A program made the translations under genes and the position numbers. The notes beneath the pieces were generated by a model, which saw only the letters and a list, made by a program, of their open reading frames with translations, ran no database searches and was not told the origin of the DNA. DNA of 19,455 nt from an uncultured Oscillospiraceae bacterium (GTDB taxonomy: Bacteria; Bacillota; Clostridia; Oscillospirales; Acutalibacteraceae), in contig URKX01000038.1 in the NCBI GenBank assembly GCA_900548545.1, positions 1-19,455 on the forward strand, written 5' to 3'. This document shows, piece by piece, positions 1 through 7,229 of the stretch; the first letter of the stretch is position 1, and the number at the start of each line of letters is the position of its first letter.

Positions 1-1429
1 CGCACTGCCAGGTGCGGCCCAGGGAGTCGGCCAGATGGAAGTCCAGCTTGGGGCCGTAGAAGGCGCCGTCGCCCTCGTTGATGACGAAGTCCTTGCCCAT
101 GTCGGTGATGGCGTCCTTCAGGATGTCCTGGTTGTGCTCCCACTGCTCCACGGTGCCGATGTGGTCCTCAGGCATGGTGGACAGCTCGATCTTGTAGGGC
201 AGGCCAAACACAGAGTACACCTCGTCAAACAGCTTCACAACGCCCTTGATCTCGTCTTTGAGCTGCTCCTGGGTCATGAACAGGTGGGCGTCGTCCTGGG
301 TGAAGCACCGCACCCGGAACAGCCCGTGCAAAGCGCCGGAGAGCTCGTGGCGGTGCACCAGGCCCAGCTCGCCCACACGCAGGGGCAGGTCACGGTAGGA
401 ATGGGGCTCGCTCTGGTACACCAGCATCCCGCCGGGGCAGTTCATGGGCTTAATGGCGTAATCTTCCTCGTCGATGACGGTGGTGTACATATTGTCCTTG
501 TAATGGTCCCAGTGGCCGCTGCGCTCCCACAGGGCCCGGTTGAGGATCATGGGGGTGGAGATCTCCACATAGCCGTACTTCTTGTGGACCTGGCGCCAGT
601 AGTCGATCAGCAGGTTCCGCAGCACCATGCCCTTGGGCAGGAAGAAGGGAAAGCCGGGGCCTTCCTCGGTGAGCATGAACAGGCCCAGCTCTTTGCCCAG
701 TTTCCGGTGGTCCCGCTTTTTGGCCTCTTCCAGCATTTGCAGGTGCTCGTCCAGCATAGACTGCTTGGGGAAGGAAACGCCGTACACACGGGTGAGCATC
801 TTATTTTTGGCGTCGCCACGCCAATAGGCCCCGGTAATGGCGGTGAGCTTCACAGCCTTCACCATGCCGGTGCTCATCAGATGGGGGCCGGCGCACAGGT
901 CGGTAAAGTCCCCCTGGCGGTAGAAGCTGATGTTCTCCCCCTTATCAGCGTGCTCGTCGATAAGCTCCTCCTTGTAGGGCTGGCCCTCCATCAGCTCCTT
1001 GGCCTCCCCGGCAGGCAGCTCGAAACGCTCGATGGCGATGTTCTCTTTGATGACCTTCTTGATCTCCGCTTCGATCTTGGGCAGGTCGTCGGCAGAGAGG
1101 GGGTTCTCCAGGTCGAAGTCGTAGTAGAACCCGTTCTCAATGGCGGGGCCAATGGAGAACTTGGTGCCGGGATACAGCCGCATCATGGCCTGGGCCAGGA
1201 TGTGGGAGGTGGTGTGCCAATAGGCGTGCTTGCCCTCCTCGCTGTCGAAGGTGAGGATCTCCAAAGCGCAGTCGTGGTCAATGGGGGTGCGCAGGTCGCA
1301 GACCTCCCCGTCGATGCGGGCGGCGCAGGCGGACTTGTACAGCCCCATGCCAATGGACTTTGCCACCTCGGCGGCGGTGACGCCGCTTTCAAACTCTTTC
1401 ACTTGGCCTTTCAGATCGATTTGTACCAT
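1..1429 (-). CDS. thrS: Threonyl-tRNA synthetase, 3' end cut by window edge
   Basis: Class II aminoacyl-tRNA synthetase that charges tRNA-Thr. 476 codons are visible from the ATG at 1429, which has GGAG upstream. Order seen: TGS domain (residues 1-61), editing domain with HTTSH (72-76) and DLCAGPH (C179, H183), then the class II catalytic core with KPMNCPGG (C331) and RHELSGALHGLFRVRCFTQDDAH (H382). C331 and H382 match two of the three zinc ligands known in the family; the third ligand, motif 3 and the anticodon-binding domain lie beyond the window. The 'CPGG' in place of the more common 'CPGH' is, from memory, usual in Clostridia. Expected full length is about 640 residues. Its leader carries a threonine-type T-box, so expression should rise when uncharged tRNA-Thr accumulates. 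The identification is secure. Confidence 0.97.
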   Translation of the reverse strand, partial: MVQIDLKGQVKEFESGVTAAEVAKSIGMGLYKSACAARIDGEVCDLRTPIDHDCALEILTFDSEEGKHAYWHTTSHILAQAMMRLYPGTKFSIGPAIENGFYYDFDLENPLSADDLPKIEAEIKKVIKENIAIERFELPAGEAKELMEGQPYKEELIDEHADKGENISFYRQGDFTDLCAGPHLMSTGMVKAVKLTAITGAYWRGDAKNKMLTRVYGVSFPKQSMLDEHLQMLEEAKKRDHRKLGKELGLFMLTEEGPGFPFFLPKGMVLRNLLIDYWRQVHKKYGYVEISTPMILNRALWERSGHWDHYKDNMYTTVIDEEDYAIKPMNCPGGMLVYQSEPHSYRDLPLRVGELGLVHRHELSGALHGLFRVRCFTQDDAHLFMTQEQLKDEIKGVVKLFDEVYSVFGLPYKIELSTMPEDHIGTVEQWEHNQDILKDAITDMGKDFVINEGDGAFYGPKLDFHLADSLGRTWQC

Positions 1430-1454
1430 GTGGTGACTCCTTTCCGCCAGGGAA

Positions 1455-1748
1455 GCAAAAAACGCCTGCCCCAGCAAAGCTCTGGGGCAGGCGTCTGGCT
1501 TCTCGCACAAGTATTTTGCCAGGGACCCGCGGTTCCACCCGGATTCAAAGCGCGAACGGACGCGCTTCCTCGTTGCGGCCTGTAACGGGGCCATCCGCCG
1601 CCCCTTTTGCGGGAACCCGCTTTCGGAGGCGATGCTCAAAGGTGGTGGCCAACCCCCGCTCCCCGGCGGCCGCTTCCAGCCCACGGCAGCCGCTCTCTGG
1701 CCAGGGCGTTTTGGGAGGATGGCTTCCTTTTCGACGCATTTCTTACTT
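1455..1748 (-). promoter_or_regulatory. T-box riboswitch (tRNA-Thr sensing) leader of thrS
   Basis: Read on the minus strand, the leader contains the hallmark T-box GGGTGGAACCGCGGGT at 1540-1525, followed by an intrinsic terminator and then thrS. Upstream are Stem I-like elements: AGAGAGCGGCTG near 1698 and GGCTGGAAGCGG near 1681 (distal bulge/loop type), and a closing pair AATGC (about 1740) with GCAT (about 1635). The likely specifier triplet is ACC (Thr) within CCACCACC at about 1648-1641, next to CTTTGAGCATC. In the known mechanism an uncharged tRNA-Thr pairs with the specifier and T-box and prevents terminator formation. The T-box core and its position before thrS are directly visible; the exact specifier register is inferred. 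Confidence 0.92.
1457..1494 (-). terminator. Intrinsic terminator of the thrS T-box
   Basis: On the minus strand a 13-bp perfect stem ACGCCTGCCCCAG / CTGGGGCAGGCGT (1494-1482 and 1474-1462) with a 7-nt loop is followed directly by TTTTTT. It lies between the T-box core and the thrS start, so it is the switchable terminator of the leader. Confidence 0.93.
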
Positions 1749-1754
1749 AGGTAG

Positions 1755-1783
1755 ATGATACCACCGGCCAAGGGCTTTGTCAA
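1755..1783 (-). promoter_or_regulatory. SigA-type promoter of thrS
   Basis: Minus-strand TTGACA (1783-1778), exactly 17 nt, then TATCAT (1760-1755). This is a consensus -35 and a 5/6 -10 element. It places the start of transcription near 1748, just before the T-box Stem I, giving a leader of about 320 nt. Confidence 0.9.
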
Positions 1784-1785
1784 GG

Positions 1786-1809
1786 AAAAAGCTCCCGGGT
1801 CCCTGGGAG
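1786..1809 (-). terminator. Terminator-like hairpin just upstream of the thrS promoter
   Basis: On the minus strand CTCCC (1809-1805), an 8-nt loop and GGGAG (1796-1792) are followed by CTTTTT. It ends 3 nt before the thrS -35 box. It could insulate thrS from leftward transcription, although no leftward gene precedes it. The stem is only 5 bp. Confidence 0.5.
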
Positions 1810-1838
1810 ATCCATATGAATAAAATGTTACAATTTTC

Positions 1839-1867
1839 TTGACAAGAATCACCCTAGGAGCTAGAAT
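1839..1867 (+). promoter_or_regulatory. SigA-type promoter of rny
   Basis: TTGACA (1839-1844), 17-nt spacer, TAGAAT (1862-1867). It is back to back with the thrS promoter. It predicts a transcript start near 1874 and therefore an rny leader of about 300 nt. Confidence 0.85.
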
Positions 1868-1873
1868 AAAAAC

Positions 1874-2170
1874 AGAGTGCACAATGGCGCTTTCCTATAT
1901 GAATTTCCCTGTTTTTCATTTTAACTGCTTTTTTATTGAGCAATTTTTCATAAAAAAGGCTGAAATCAGCCTGTTTCCCCTGCTATCCCTGGGCGGCTGT
2001 GCGCCCCGGGAAACTTTTCCAAGTGGCGGGAAACGGTAAAAAAATGAGGCATTGAATCTCTTATATGGCAGCGGCCCGTCTGCACTTTCCAGGGCAAACC
2101 ACGCCCTGGCTTTCCCAGTTATTTTGAATTTTAAAAAAAAATTAGGAAACGAGGAAAAGGAGGTGCCTGA
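1874..2170 (+). other. Long structured 5' leader of rny, no gene seen
   Basis: This stretch between the rny promoter and the rny start holds no credible gene. It does hold hairpins: AGGCTGA/TCAGCCT (1957-1972); a nested element with outer GTTTCCC (1973-1979) / GGGAAAC (2008-2014) and inner GGGCG/CGCCC around 1991-2006, followed by TTTT; and CCAGGGC/GCCCTGG (2089-2109) with a 7-nt loop followed by CTTTCCC. None matches a riboswitch class I recognise. A short frame from ATG 1884 to 2039 has no ribosome site. The leader could control rny expression by attenuation or by RNase Y cleavage of its own mRNA; that is inference. Confidence 0.55.
1952..1972 (-). terminator. Minus-strand terminator-like hairpin inside rny leader
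   Basis: Read leftward, AGGCTGA (1972-1966), a two-base turn and TCAGCCT (1963-1957) run straight into TTTTTT (1957-1952). The form is that of an intrinsic terminator, yet there is no minus-strand gene between it and rny. It may end an antisense or small RNA, or simply be a plus-strand leader hairpin preceded by an A run. Confidence 0.45.
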
Positions 2171-3733
2171 TTGGGCCAAGTAGCAGTATGGCTGTGTGCC
2201 GTCATCGCTGTTTTAGCTGCGGCTGCGGCTGGCGCGGCCGCTTTCTTTCTGGGCTTCAATTACCGCAAAAACAAGGCCGAGGCCGAAATCGGTTCTGCTG
2301 AACAAGAGGCCAAGCGCATTGTAGGCGACGCCATTAAAACCGCGGAAGCCAAAAAGAAAGAGATCGTGCTGGAAGGCAAAGACGAGTTACACCGCCTGAG
2401 AGATGAATCAGAAAAGGAGCTGGCAAACCGGCGCAAAGAGATCCAGCATCAAGAGCGGCGTGTCCTCCAGAAGGAGGAGAGCCTGGAGAAAAAGCTGGAA
2501 AACGTGGAGCGCAAGGAAAACCAGGCCGACCAGAAAAACAAAAAGGCTGAAGAGCGCCTGCAGGAAGCCGAAGCTGTTAAGAAGAGCCAGTTCGATATGC
2601 TGGAAAAAATCTCTTCCTTCACGGTGGACCAGGCGAAGGAATACCTGCTCTCCCTCCTGGAAAACGAGCTGACCCACGAAAAGGCCGTAAAAATCCGGGA
2701 TTTTGAACAGCAGACCAAGGAAGAGGCAGACCGCAGCGCCCGGGAGATCATTGCCCTAGCCATCCAGCGCTGCGCGGCGGACCATGTATCGGAAGCCGCC
2801 ATCAGCGTGGTGCCCCTGCCCAACGACGAGATGAAGGGCCGGATCATCGGCCGGGAAGGCCGGAACATCCGGGCCATCGAAACACTCACCGGTGTGGACC
2901 TGATCATCGACGACACGCCGGAAGCCATCACCCTGTCCAGCTTTGAGCCGGTCCGCCGGGAGGTGGCCCGCATTGCTTTGGAAAAGCTCATCTCCGACGG
3001 GCGCATCCACCCCACCCGCATTGAGGAAACGGTGGAAAAAGCCCGCAAGGAAGTGGACGCAACCATCAAGCAGGAAGGCGAACGGGCTGTGTTGGAAGTG
3101 GGCCTGGGCGGCATCCACCACGAGCTGGTAAAGCTGCTGGGCCGCCTGCGCTACCGCACCAGCTATGGGCAGAACGTCTTAAACCACTCTTTGGAAGTGG
3201 CGTACCTGTCCGGCATCATGGCCTCCGAGCTGGGGCTTGACCCCACCGTGGCCAAACGGGCCGGCCTGCTCCACGACATTGGCAAGGCACTGGACCATGA
3301 GATGGAAGGCTCCCACGTGCAGATCGGCGTGGAAGTGGCCCGGAAATACCGGGAGAGCGAAGCGGTCATCCATGCCATTGCCGCCCACCATGGGGACGTG
3401 GAAGCCAAGACCATTATCGCCTGCATCGTCCAGGCGGCGGACGCCATTTCGGCAGCCCGCCCCGGCGCGCGGCGTGAGAACCTAGAAAACTACATCAAGC
3501 GGTTGGAAAAGCTGGAAGAGGTGGCCTCCTCCTTTGACGGGGTGGAAAGCTGCTACGCCATCCAGGCCGGCCGCGAGATCCGCGTGATGGTCAAACCCGA
3601 GAAGGTCAGCGACGAGCAGATGACCCTGCTGGCCCGGGACATCTGCAAAAAGATCGAGGCGGATTTGGACTATCCCGGCCAGATCAAGGTGAACATGATC
3701 CGGGAGAGCCGGGCAGTGGATTACGCCAAGTAA
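2171..3733 (+). CDS. rny: Ribonuclease Y
   Basis: Membrane-anchored endoribonuclease that starts mRNA decay in many Firmicutes. TTG start at 2171 is set by AAGGAGG at 2157-2163 (7-nt spacing). The 520-residue protein matches the family length. Order: one N-terminal membrane helix (about 5-30, Ala/Val/Leu rich), a long charged coiled coil (about 33-195), a KH RNA-binding domain with GxxG at G227-G230 (IIGREGRN), and an HD metal-dependent nuclease domain with LLHDIGK (H368, D369) and an AAHHGD motif further on, then the conserved C-terminal region ending near 'YPGQIKVNMIRE'. ymdB follows immediately downstream, as in Bacillus subtilis, where the products are linked functionally. It has its own consensus promoter and an unusual ~300-nt leader. 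Confidence 0.98.
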   Translation: MGQVAVWLCAVIAVLAAAAAGAAAFFLGFNYRKNKAEAEIGSAEQEAKRIVGDAIKTAEAKKKEIVLEGKDELHRLRDESEKELANRRKEIQHQERRVLQKEESLEKKLENVERKENQADQKNKKAEERLQEAEAVKKSQFDMLEKISSFTVDQAKEYLLSLLENELTHEKAVKIRDFEQQTKEEADRSAREIIALAIQRCAADHVSEAAISVVPLPNDEMKGRIIGREGRNIRAIETLTGVDLIIDDTPEAITLSSFEPVRREVARIALEKLISDGRIHPTRIEETVEKARKEVDATIKQEGERAVLEVGLGGIHHELVKLLGRLRYRTSYGQNVLNHSLEVAYLSGIMASELGLDPTVAKRAGLLHDIGKALDHEMEGSHVQIGVEVARKYRESEAVIHAIAAHHGDVEAKTIIACIVQAADAISAARPGARRENLENYIKRLEKLEEVASSFDGVESCYAIQAGREIRVMVKPEKVSDEQMTLLARDICKKIEADLDYPGQIKVNMIRESRAVDYAK

Positions 3734-3763
3734 CCAAGCGCCGGAAAATACCGAAGCAATGAG

Positions 3764-3803
3764 ACAGGGACGCACCTTGCGTGCGTCCCTGTTGTAACTT
3801 TTT
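3764..3803 (+). terminator. Strong hairpin between rny and ymdB
   Basis: A perfect 12-bp stem ACAGGGACGCAC / GTGCGTCCCTGT (3764-3775 and 3781-3792) has a 5-nt loop. The T run (TTTTT, 3799-3803) starts 6 nt after the stem, so termination is probably partial. It ends only 16 nt before the ymdB start and 3 nt before its ribosome site, so it would reduce ymdB relative to rny or act as an mRNA stabiliser/processing point. No separate ymdB promoter was found. Confidence 0.7.
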
Positions 3804-3819
3804 GAGAGGGTGGAACACT

Positions 3820-4590
3820 TTGAATATTCTTTGTATCGGCGACGTGGTGGGAACCCCGGGGTGCCAGTTTTTGCGCGCCCACCTGCCCGCTTTGAGACGC
3901 GCCAAAGGCATTGACCTGGTGATTGCCAACGGGGAAAACTCCGCGGACGGCAACGGCATCACACCCGCCTCGGCGGAACACCTGTTTGACAGCGGTGTGG
4001 ATGTGATCACCACGGGGAATCACAGCTTCCGCAAACGGGAATCCTACGACCTGTACGACTCTTGCGAAACCCTGCTGCGCCCTGCCAATTACCCTGCTGC
4101 GGCCCCGGGCCGCGGGCTGTGCGTGGTGGACCTGGGCCGCACCCAAGTGGCTGTGGTCAACCTGATGGGCACGGTCTACATGGAGAGCCTGCGCTGCCCC
4201 TTTGAAACCCTGGAATCCCTGTTGAAAACCCCGGACCTGCCCAAGGTGTGCATTGTGGACTTCCACGCCGAGGCCACCGGGGAAAAACGGGCCATGGGCT
4301 TTTTCGCCGACGGCAAAGTGACCGGCCTGTTCGGCACCCATACCCACGTGCAGACTGCCGACGAATGCCTGCTCCCCCACGGCACCGGGTACATCACCGA
4401 CGTGGGCATGACCGGCGTCATCGACTCGGTGCTAGGGGTGAAGCCGGAGATCATCATCGGCAAGCTGCGTACCAAGATGCCCGCCCGGTTCGACTGGGCC
4501 AAGGGCCCCAGCAAAATGGACTGCGTCCTCTTTTCCGCCGACGAGCGCACCGGCCTGTGCACCGGTGTGGAGCGGATCTCCCTGACGTAA
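3820..4590 (+). CDS. ymdB: YmdB-family metallophosphoesterase
   Basis: Calcineurin-like phosphodiesterase; in Bacillus subtilis YmdB hydrolyses 2',3'-cyclic nucleotides and affects biofilm and motility gene expression through RNA turnover. The start is TTG at 3820 with AGGGTGG 6 nt upstream; an in-frame GTG at 3781 lies inside the terminator hairpin and is not used. The 256-residue product begins MNILCIGDVVG, as family members do. By alignment with the known enzyme the metal ligands are D8, E39-N40 (NGEN), N67, H149, H174 and H176 (GTHTHV), with H68 of GNHSF as the likely catalytic residue. All are present, so it should be active. Its position behind rny supports the assignment. Confidence 0.95.
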   Translation: MNILCIGDVVGTPGCQFLRAHLPALRRAKGIDLVIANGENSADGNGITPASAEHLFDSGVDVITTGNHSFRKRESYDLYDSCETLLRPANYPAAAPGRGLCVVDLGRTQVAVVNLMGTVYMESLRCPFETLESLLKTPDLPKVCIVDFHAEATGEKRAMGFFADGKVTGLFGTHTHVQTADECLLPHGTGYITDVGMTGVIDSVLGVKPEIIIGKLRTKMPARFDWAKGPSKMDCVLFSADERTGLCTGVERISLT

Positions 4591-4676
4591 CCCCCGCAGG
4601 CCCGCCCCTCTGGCATAGAGCGGAAAGCCCCGGCCCCAGTTTTTATAAGGCATTTGCAGAAATCCCTTTACAACGA

Positions 4677-4705
4677 TTGTATTTCTGAATTTTTTGTGAT
4701 AAACT
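4677..4705 (+). promoter_or_regulatory. Possible promoter of fakA
   Basis: TTGTAT (4677-4682), 17-nt spacer, TAAACT (4700-4705), with a TG dinucleotide at 4695-4696 in an AT-rich patch that stands out from the GC-rich surroundings. Matches are partial (3/6 and 4/6), so this is tentative. Confidence 0.4.
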
Positions 4706-4749
4706 AGTTAGAAGATATACCCATCTATGTGGTGAAGGATGTGTTACCT

Positions 4750-6438
4750 GTGATTTTAGGTTCTCAACTGAAAAATGCCATTCTTTCTGGCTCTAACAAC
4801 ATTTCCAAGTATAAAAAGCAAGTGAATGAGCTGAATATTTTCCCCGTGCCCGATGGCGACACCGGCACCAATATGTCCATGACCATCGGCGCTGCCGCCG
4901 AGGAAATGAAGGGTTTAGACGACTCCTCCACCGCTGCCCAGGTGGCTAAAAAGGCCGCTTCCTCCATGCTGCGGGGAGCCCGGGGCAATTCCGGCGTCAT
5001 TCTGTCCCTGCTGTTCCGGGGCATTTCCAAGGGCCTGGAAGGCCGGGAGGAAATTTCCGCGGAGGACCTGGTCGCCGCCTTGGAACTGGGCGTTGAGGAA
5101 GCCTACAAGGCCGTGATGAAGCCCACTGAGGGCACCATCCTCACCGTGGCCCGGGTGGCTGCCGAGCGGGGCCGGGAAGCCTTGGAAATGGGCAGTGACC
5201 CCGTCCAGGTGTGGGACGCCGTATGCATGGGCGCTGCCGACGCTTTGGAGGATACCCCCAACCTGCTGCCCGTGCTGAAAAAAGCCGGCGTGGTGGATGC
5301 TGGCGGCCAGGGCCTGTGCCTGATCTTCGAGGGGATGCTCAGCGTGTTCCGCAGCGGCATTGTGCTGGAGTGCGGCCTCTCGGAAGAGGAAAAAGCCCAG
5401 GAAACCGCCGAATTCTTCCGCAATGTGGCGGCAGAGTTTGACAGTGAGATCAACTTCACCTACTGCACCGAATTCATCGTGGGCCGCGACCCGGAGATCC
5501 AGAAGGATCCTCTGGAACTGCGGCTGTTCCTGGAAACCATCGGCGACTGCGTGGTGGTGGTAGATGACGAAGAAATCATCAAAACCCACGTGCACACGGA
5601 AAATCCCGGTGACGCGCTGCAGGCTGCTTTGCAGTATGGCCAGCTGCTCACCGTAAAGATTGAAAACATGAAAGAGCAGCACCGCAAGGCCGCCGAAGCC
5701 AACGAGGCCCGGAAAGCTGCCGCGGCGGAAAAGCCCCAGCCGGAAAAGGCCCGTCTGGAGCCCCAGGAGCCCACCGAGGAAATGGGCTTCATCTCCGTGG
5801 CTGCCGGCGACGGCCTGAAGGGCCTGTTTATGGATCTGGGCTGCGCCAACGTGGTCAGCGGCGGCCAGACCATGAACCCCTCCACGGAAGACCTGTTGGA
5901 GGCTGTGCTGGCCACTCCTGCGAAAAAGGTGTTCATCCTGCCCAACAACAAGAACATCATCATGGCTGCCGAGCAGACCATTCCCCTTTGCACCGACCGG
6001 GAAGTGATCGTCATCCCCACCCGGACCATTCCCCAGGGGCTTTCCGCCATGCTGGCATTTGACCCCGACTCCGACGCCCAAAACAACCAGGAGGCCATGC
6101 TGGAAGCCGCGGGCAACGTGGACACCGGCCTGGTCACCTTTGCCGCCCGGGATTCGGAATACGGCGGCCACACCATCCGCCACGGGGATATTCTGGGCTT
6201 GAAGAACGGCAAGCTGGAATATATTGAAAAAGACCCCGTTGCCGCTTGCGTACGGGTGACCCGTTCCTTTGCCACCAAGCACACCTCTTTCATCACCTTG
6301 ATCTACGGGGAAGGCATCACCCAGGAGCAGGCGGAAGAGGCCAAGCACACCTTGGAAAACAAGCTCCATTCCGATGTGGAGATCACCTTGGTAGATGGCG
6401 GCCAGCCTGTGTATTACTTCATCATCAGCGTGGAGTAA
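4750..6438 (+). CDS. fakA: DAK2-domain fatty acid kinase FakA/YloV-like
   Basis: Kinase that phosphorylates fatty acids held by a FakB carrier, feeding exogenous acyl chains into phospholipid synthesis. In-frame starts occur at 4729, 4732, 4741 and 4750; I chose GTG 4750 because AAGGA (4735-4739) sits 10 nt before it and the resulting N terminus (ILGSQLKNAILSGS) has family length. From that start the protein has 562 residues: N-terminal DAK2 domain with the metal/nucleotide motif PVPDGDTGTNMS (D35, D37) and GARGNSG (76-82); a middle domain with C239 and the HVH pair H280/H282, equivalent to the zinc ligands of Staphylococcus FakA; a charged Ala/Glu/Lys linker (about 310-345); and a C-terminal DegV-like domain. 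No FakB partner is in this window. In older annotations the family is called a dihydroxyacetone kinase-like protein. Confidence 0.93.
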   Translation: MILGSQLKNAILSGSNNISKYKKQVNELNIFPVPDGDTGTNMSMTIGAAAEEMKGLDDSSTAAQVAKKAASSMLRGARGNSGVILSLLFRGISKGLEGREEISAEDLVAALELGVEEAYKAVMKPTEGTILTVARVAAERGREALEMGSDPVQVWDAVCMGAADALEDTPNLLPVLKKAGVVDAGGQGLCLIFEGMLSVFRSGIVLECGLSEEEKAQETAEFFRNVAAEFDSEINFTYCTEFIVGRDPEIQKDPLELRLFLETIGDCVVVVDDEEIIKTHVHTENPGDALQAALQYGQLLTVKIENMKEQHRKAAEANEARKAAAAEKPQPEKARLEPQEPTEEMGFISVAAGDGLKGLFMDLGCANVVSGGQTMNPSTEDLLEAVLATPAKKVFILPNNKNIIMAAEQTIPLCTDREVIVIPTRTIPQGLSAMLAFDPDSDAQNNQEAMLEAAGNVDTGLVTFAARDSEYGGHTIRHGDILGLKNGKLEYIEKDPVAACVRVTRSFATKHTSFITLIYGEGITQEQAEEAKHTLENKLHSDVEITLVDGGQPVYYFIISVE

Positions 6439-6439
6439 G

Positions 6440-6479
6440 AAGCTGCGCTTCAGGCAAATCGCGGGTTCGTGCGCTGCGC
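6440..6479 (+). repeat. Intergenic direct repeat, copy 1
   Basis: A 40-bp sequence starting AAGCTGCGCTTCAGGCAAAT, two bases after the fakA stop, is 38/40 identical to 6549-6588. It is built from a 31-bp unit whose first bases (GCTGCGCTT) recur at 6473. Its start forms a small palindrome GAAGC-TGC-GCTTC (6439-6451). It is not part of any gene I can see. Confidence 0.85.
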
Positions 6480-6548
6480 TTACTCCCATTCCCTGGCACC
6501 GCCAAGTTGCTGTCCGCGAAGGATGCTCTTCCAGGGGGGTATCTGTAA

Positions 6549-6588
6549 AAGCTGCGCTTCAGGCAAGTCGCGTGTTCGTGCGCTGCGC
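6549..6588 (+). repeat. Intergenic direct repeat, copy 2 plus partial third unit
   Basis: Second copy, starting AAGCTGCGCTTCAGGCAAGT, 109 bp after copy 1. The unit restarts 31 bp on as GCTGCGCCCCAGGCAAG (6582-6598), matching the first 17 bases of the unit at 15 positions. So each cluster is one full unit and a partial second one. There are no spacers, so it is not a CRISPR array. Function unknown. Confidence 0.85.
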
Positions 6589-6645
6589 CCCAGGCAAGCG
6601 GTGGAAAAAGGAAAAACTGCGCACACCACTGAAAAGACAGAATTG

Positions 6646-6676
6646 GGAACCTTTCTTTCGGGAAAGGTTCCTTTTT
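6646..6676 (+). terminator. Intrinsic terminator ahead of the P-loop kinase gene
   Basis: Perfect 10-bp stem GGAACCTTTC / GAAAGGTTCC (6646-6655 and 6662-6671), 6-nt loop, then TTTTT. It ends 13 nt before the next start codon and just before that gene's ribosome site (TAGGGGG). It should end fakA transcripts, but leaves no room for a downstream promoter before the kinase gene, so readthrough or attenuation is implied. Confidence 0.88.
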
Positions 6677-6689
6677 GTAGGGGGCTTTT

Positions 6690-7229
6690 ATGAAGCTATA
6701 TATCGTGGGACCCGTGGCCAGCGGGAAATCGACCCTGGCCCGGCAGTTGTCCCGTGAAACCGGCATCCCCTGCTTCCACCTGGACCAGGTTGCCCGCCGG
6801 CGGGATCCGGGAGCCAAGGTGGGCAACCGGAAACGGACGGATGAAGAGCGGGAGGCCATCTTCCAGGCCATCCTGGCCCGGGAGGACTACATCTTAGAGG
6901 ACACAGGACGGCCCTGCTTTGCCCAGGGCTTGGAAGAGGCGGAACGCATCTTGCTGCTGGCGCCGCCCCTGGCGGTGCGGCTGGGGCGGATCCTGCGGCG
7001 GTGGCTGCGGCAAAACCTGGGACAGGAACCCTGCGCCTACCGTCCCACCTGGGCCATGCTGGGGAATATGTTCCGCTGGACCTGGGCCTATCAAACCGGT
7101 GCGGATGGCGTCCGGGCCAGGGCAGAACAATTTCCCCAAAAGCTGACGGTCATCCGAAGCAAACGGGAATTGCAGCACGTTTGGGACACCTTGCAGAAAA
7201 AGGAGGCACGCCATGGCATCCCTGTTTGA
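6690..7229 (+). CDS. Small P-loop nucleotide kinase, FlaR/topology-modulation type
   Basis: 179 residues from ATG 6690, with TAGGGGG upstream. The N terminus is MKLYIVGPVASGKSTLARQL: a beta strand and Walker A (GPVASGKST, 7-15), followed by an adenylate-kinase-like pattern 'HLDQV' and an Arg-rich middle with a WLRQNLGQ segment typical of the FlaR-related 'DNA topology modulation protein' group. Members of that group resemble adenylate or shikimate kinases; the substrate is unknown, and I do not infer one. The last 17 bases overlap the start of recG, which points to translational coupling with it. A strong terminator lies immediately before the gene. Confidence 0.75.
   Translation: MKLYIVGPVASGKSTLARQLSRETGIPCFHLDQVARRRDPGAKVGNRKRTDEEREAIFQAILAREDYILEDTGRPCFAQGLEEAERILLLAPPLAVRLGRILRRWLRQNLGQEPCAYRPTWAMLGNMFRWTWAYQTGADGVRARAEQFPQKLTVIRSKRELQHVWDTLQKKEARHGIPV

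Noticed and set aside
35..1585. Long plus-strand open frame (516 codons)
   Set aside because: It is antisense to thrS and its T-box; the thrS frame has clear catalytic motifs, while this frame is a GC-driven shadow.
1884..2039. 51-codon upstream open frame in rny leader
   Set aside because: No ribosome site and its start lies only about 10 nt from the predicted transcript start; the translation resembles no protein I know.
2081..2110. c-di-GMP (GEMM) riboswitch suggested by AGGGCAAACC
   Set aside because: Only this short string matches; the required GAAA tetraloop/receptor and the following conserved GGGACGCAAAGC segment are absent.
4915..6489. Long minus-strand open frame (524 codons)
   Set aside because: Antisense to fakA, His/Gln/Gly-rich without domain motifs; an artefact of GC-rich third codon positions.
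6439..6601. Degenerate CRISPR array
   Set aside because: The 31-bp units are directly abutting without unique spacers, and no cas genes are nearby.
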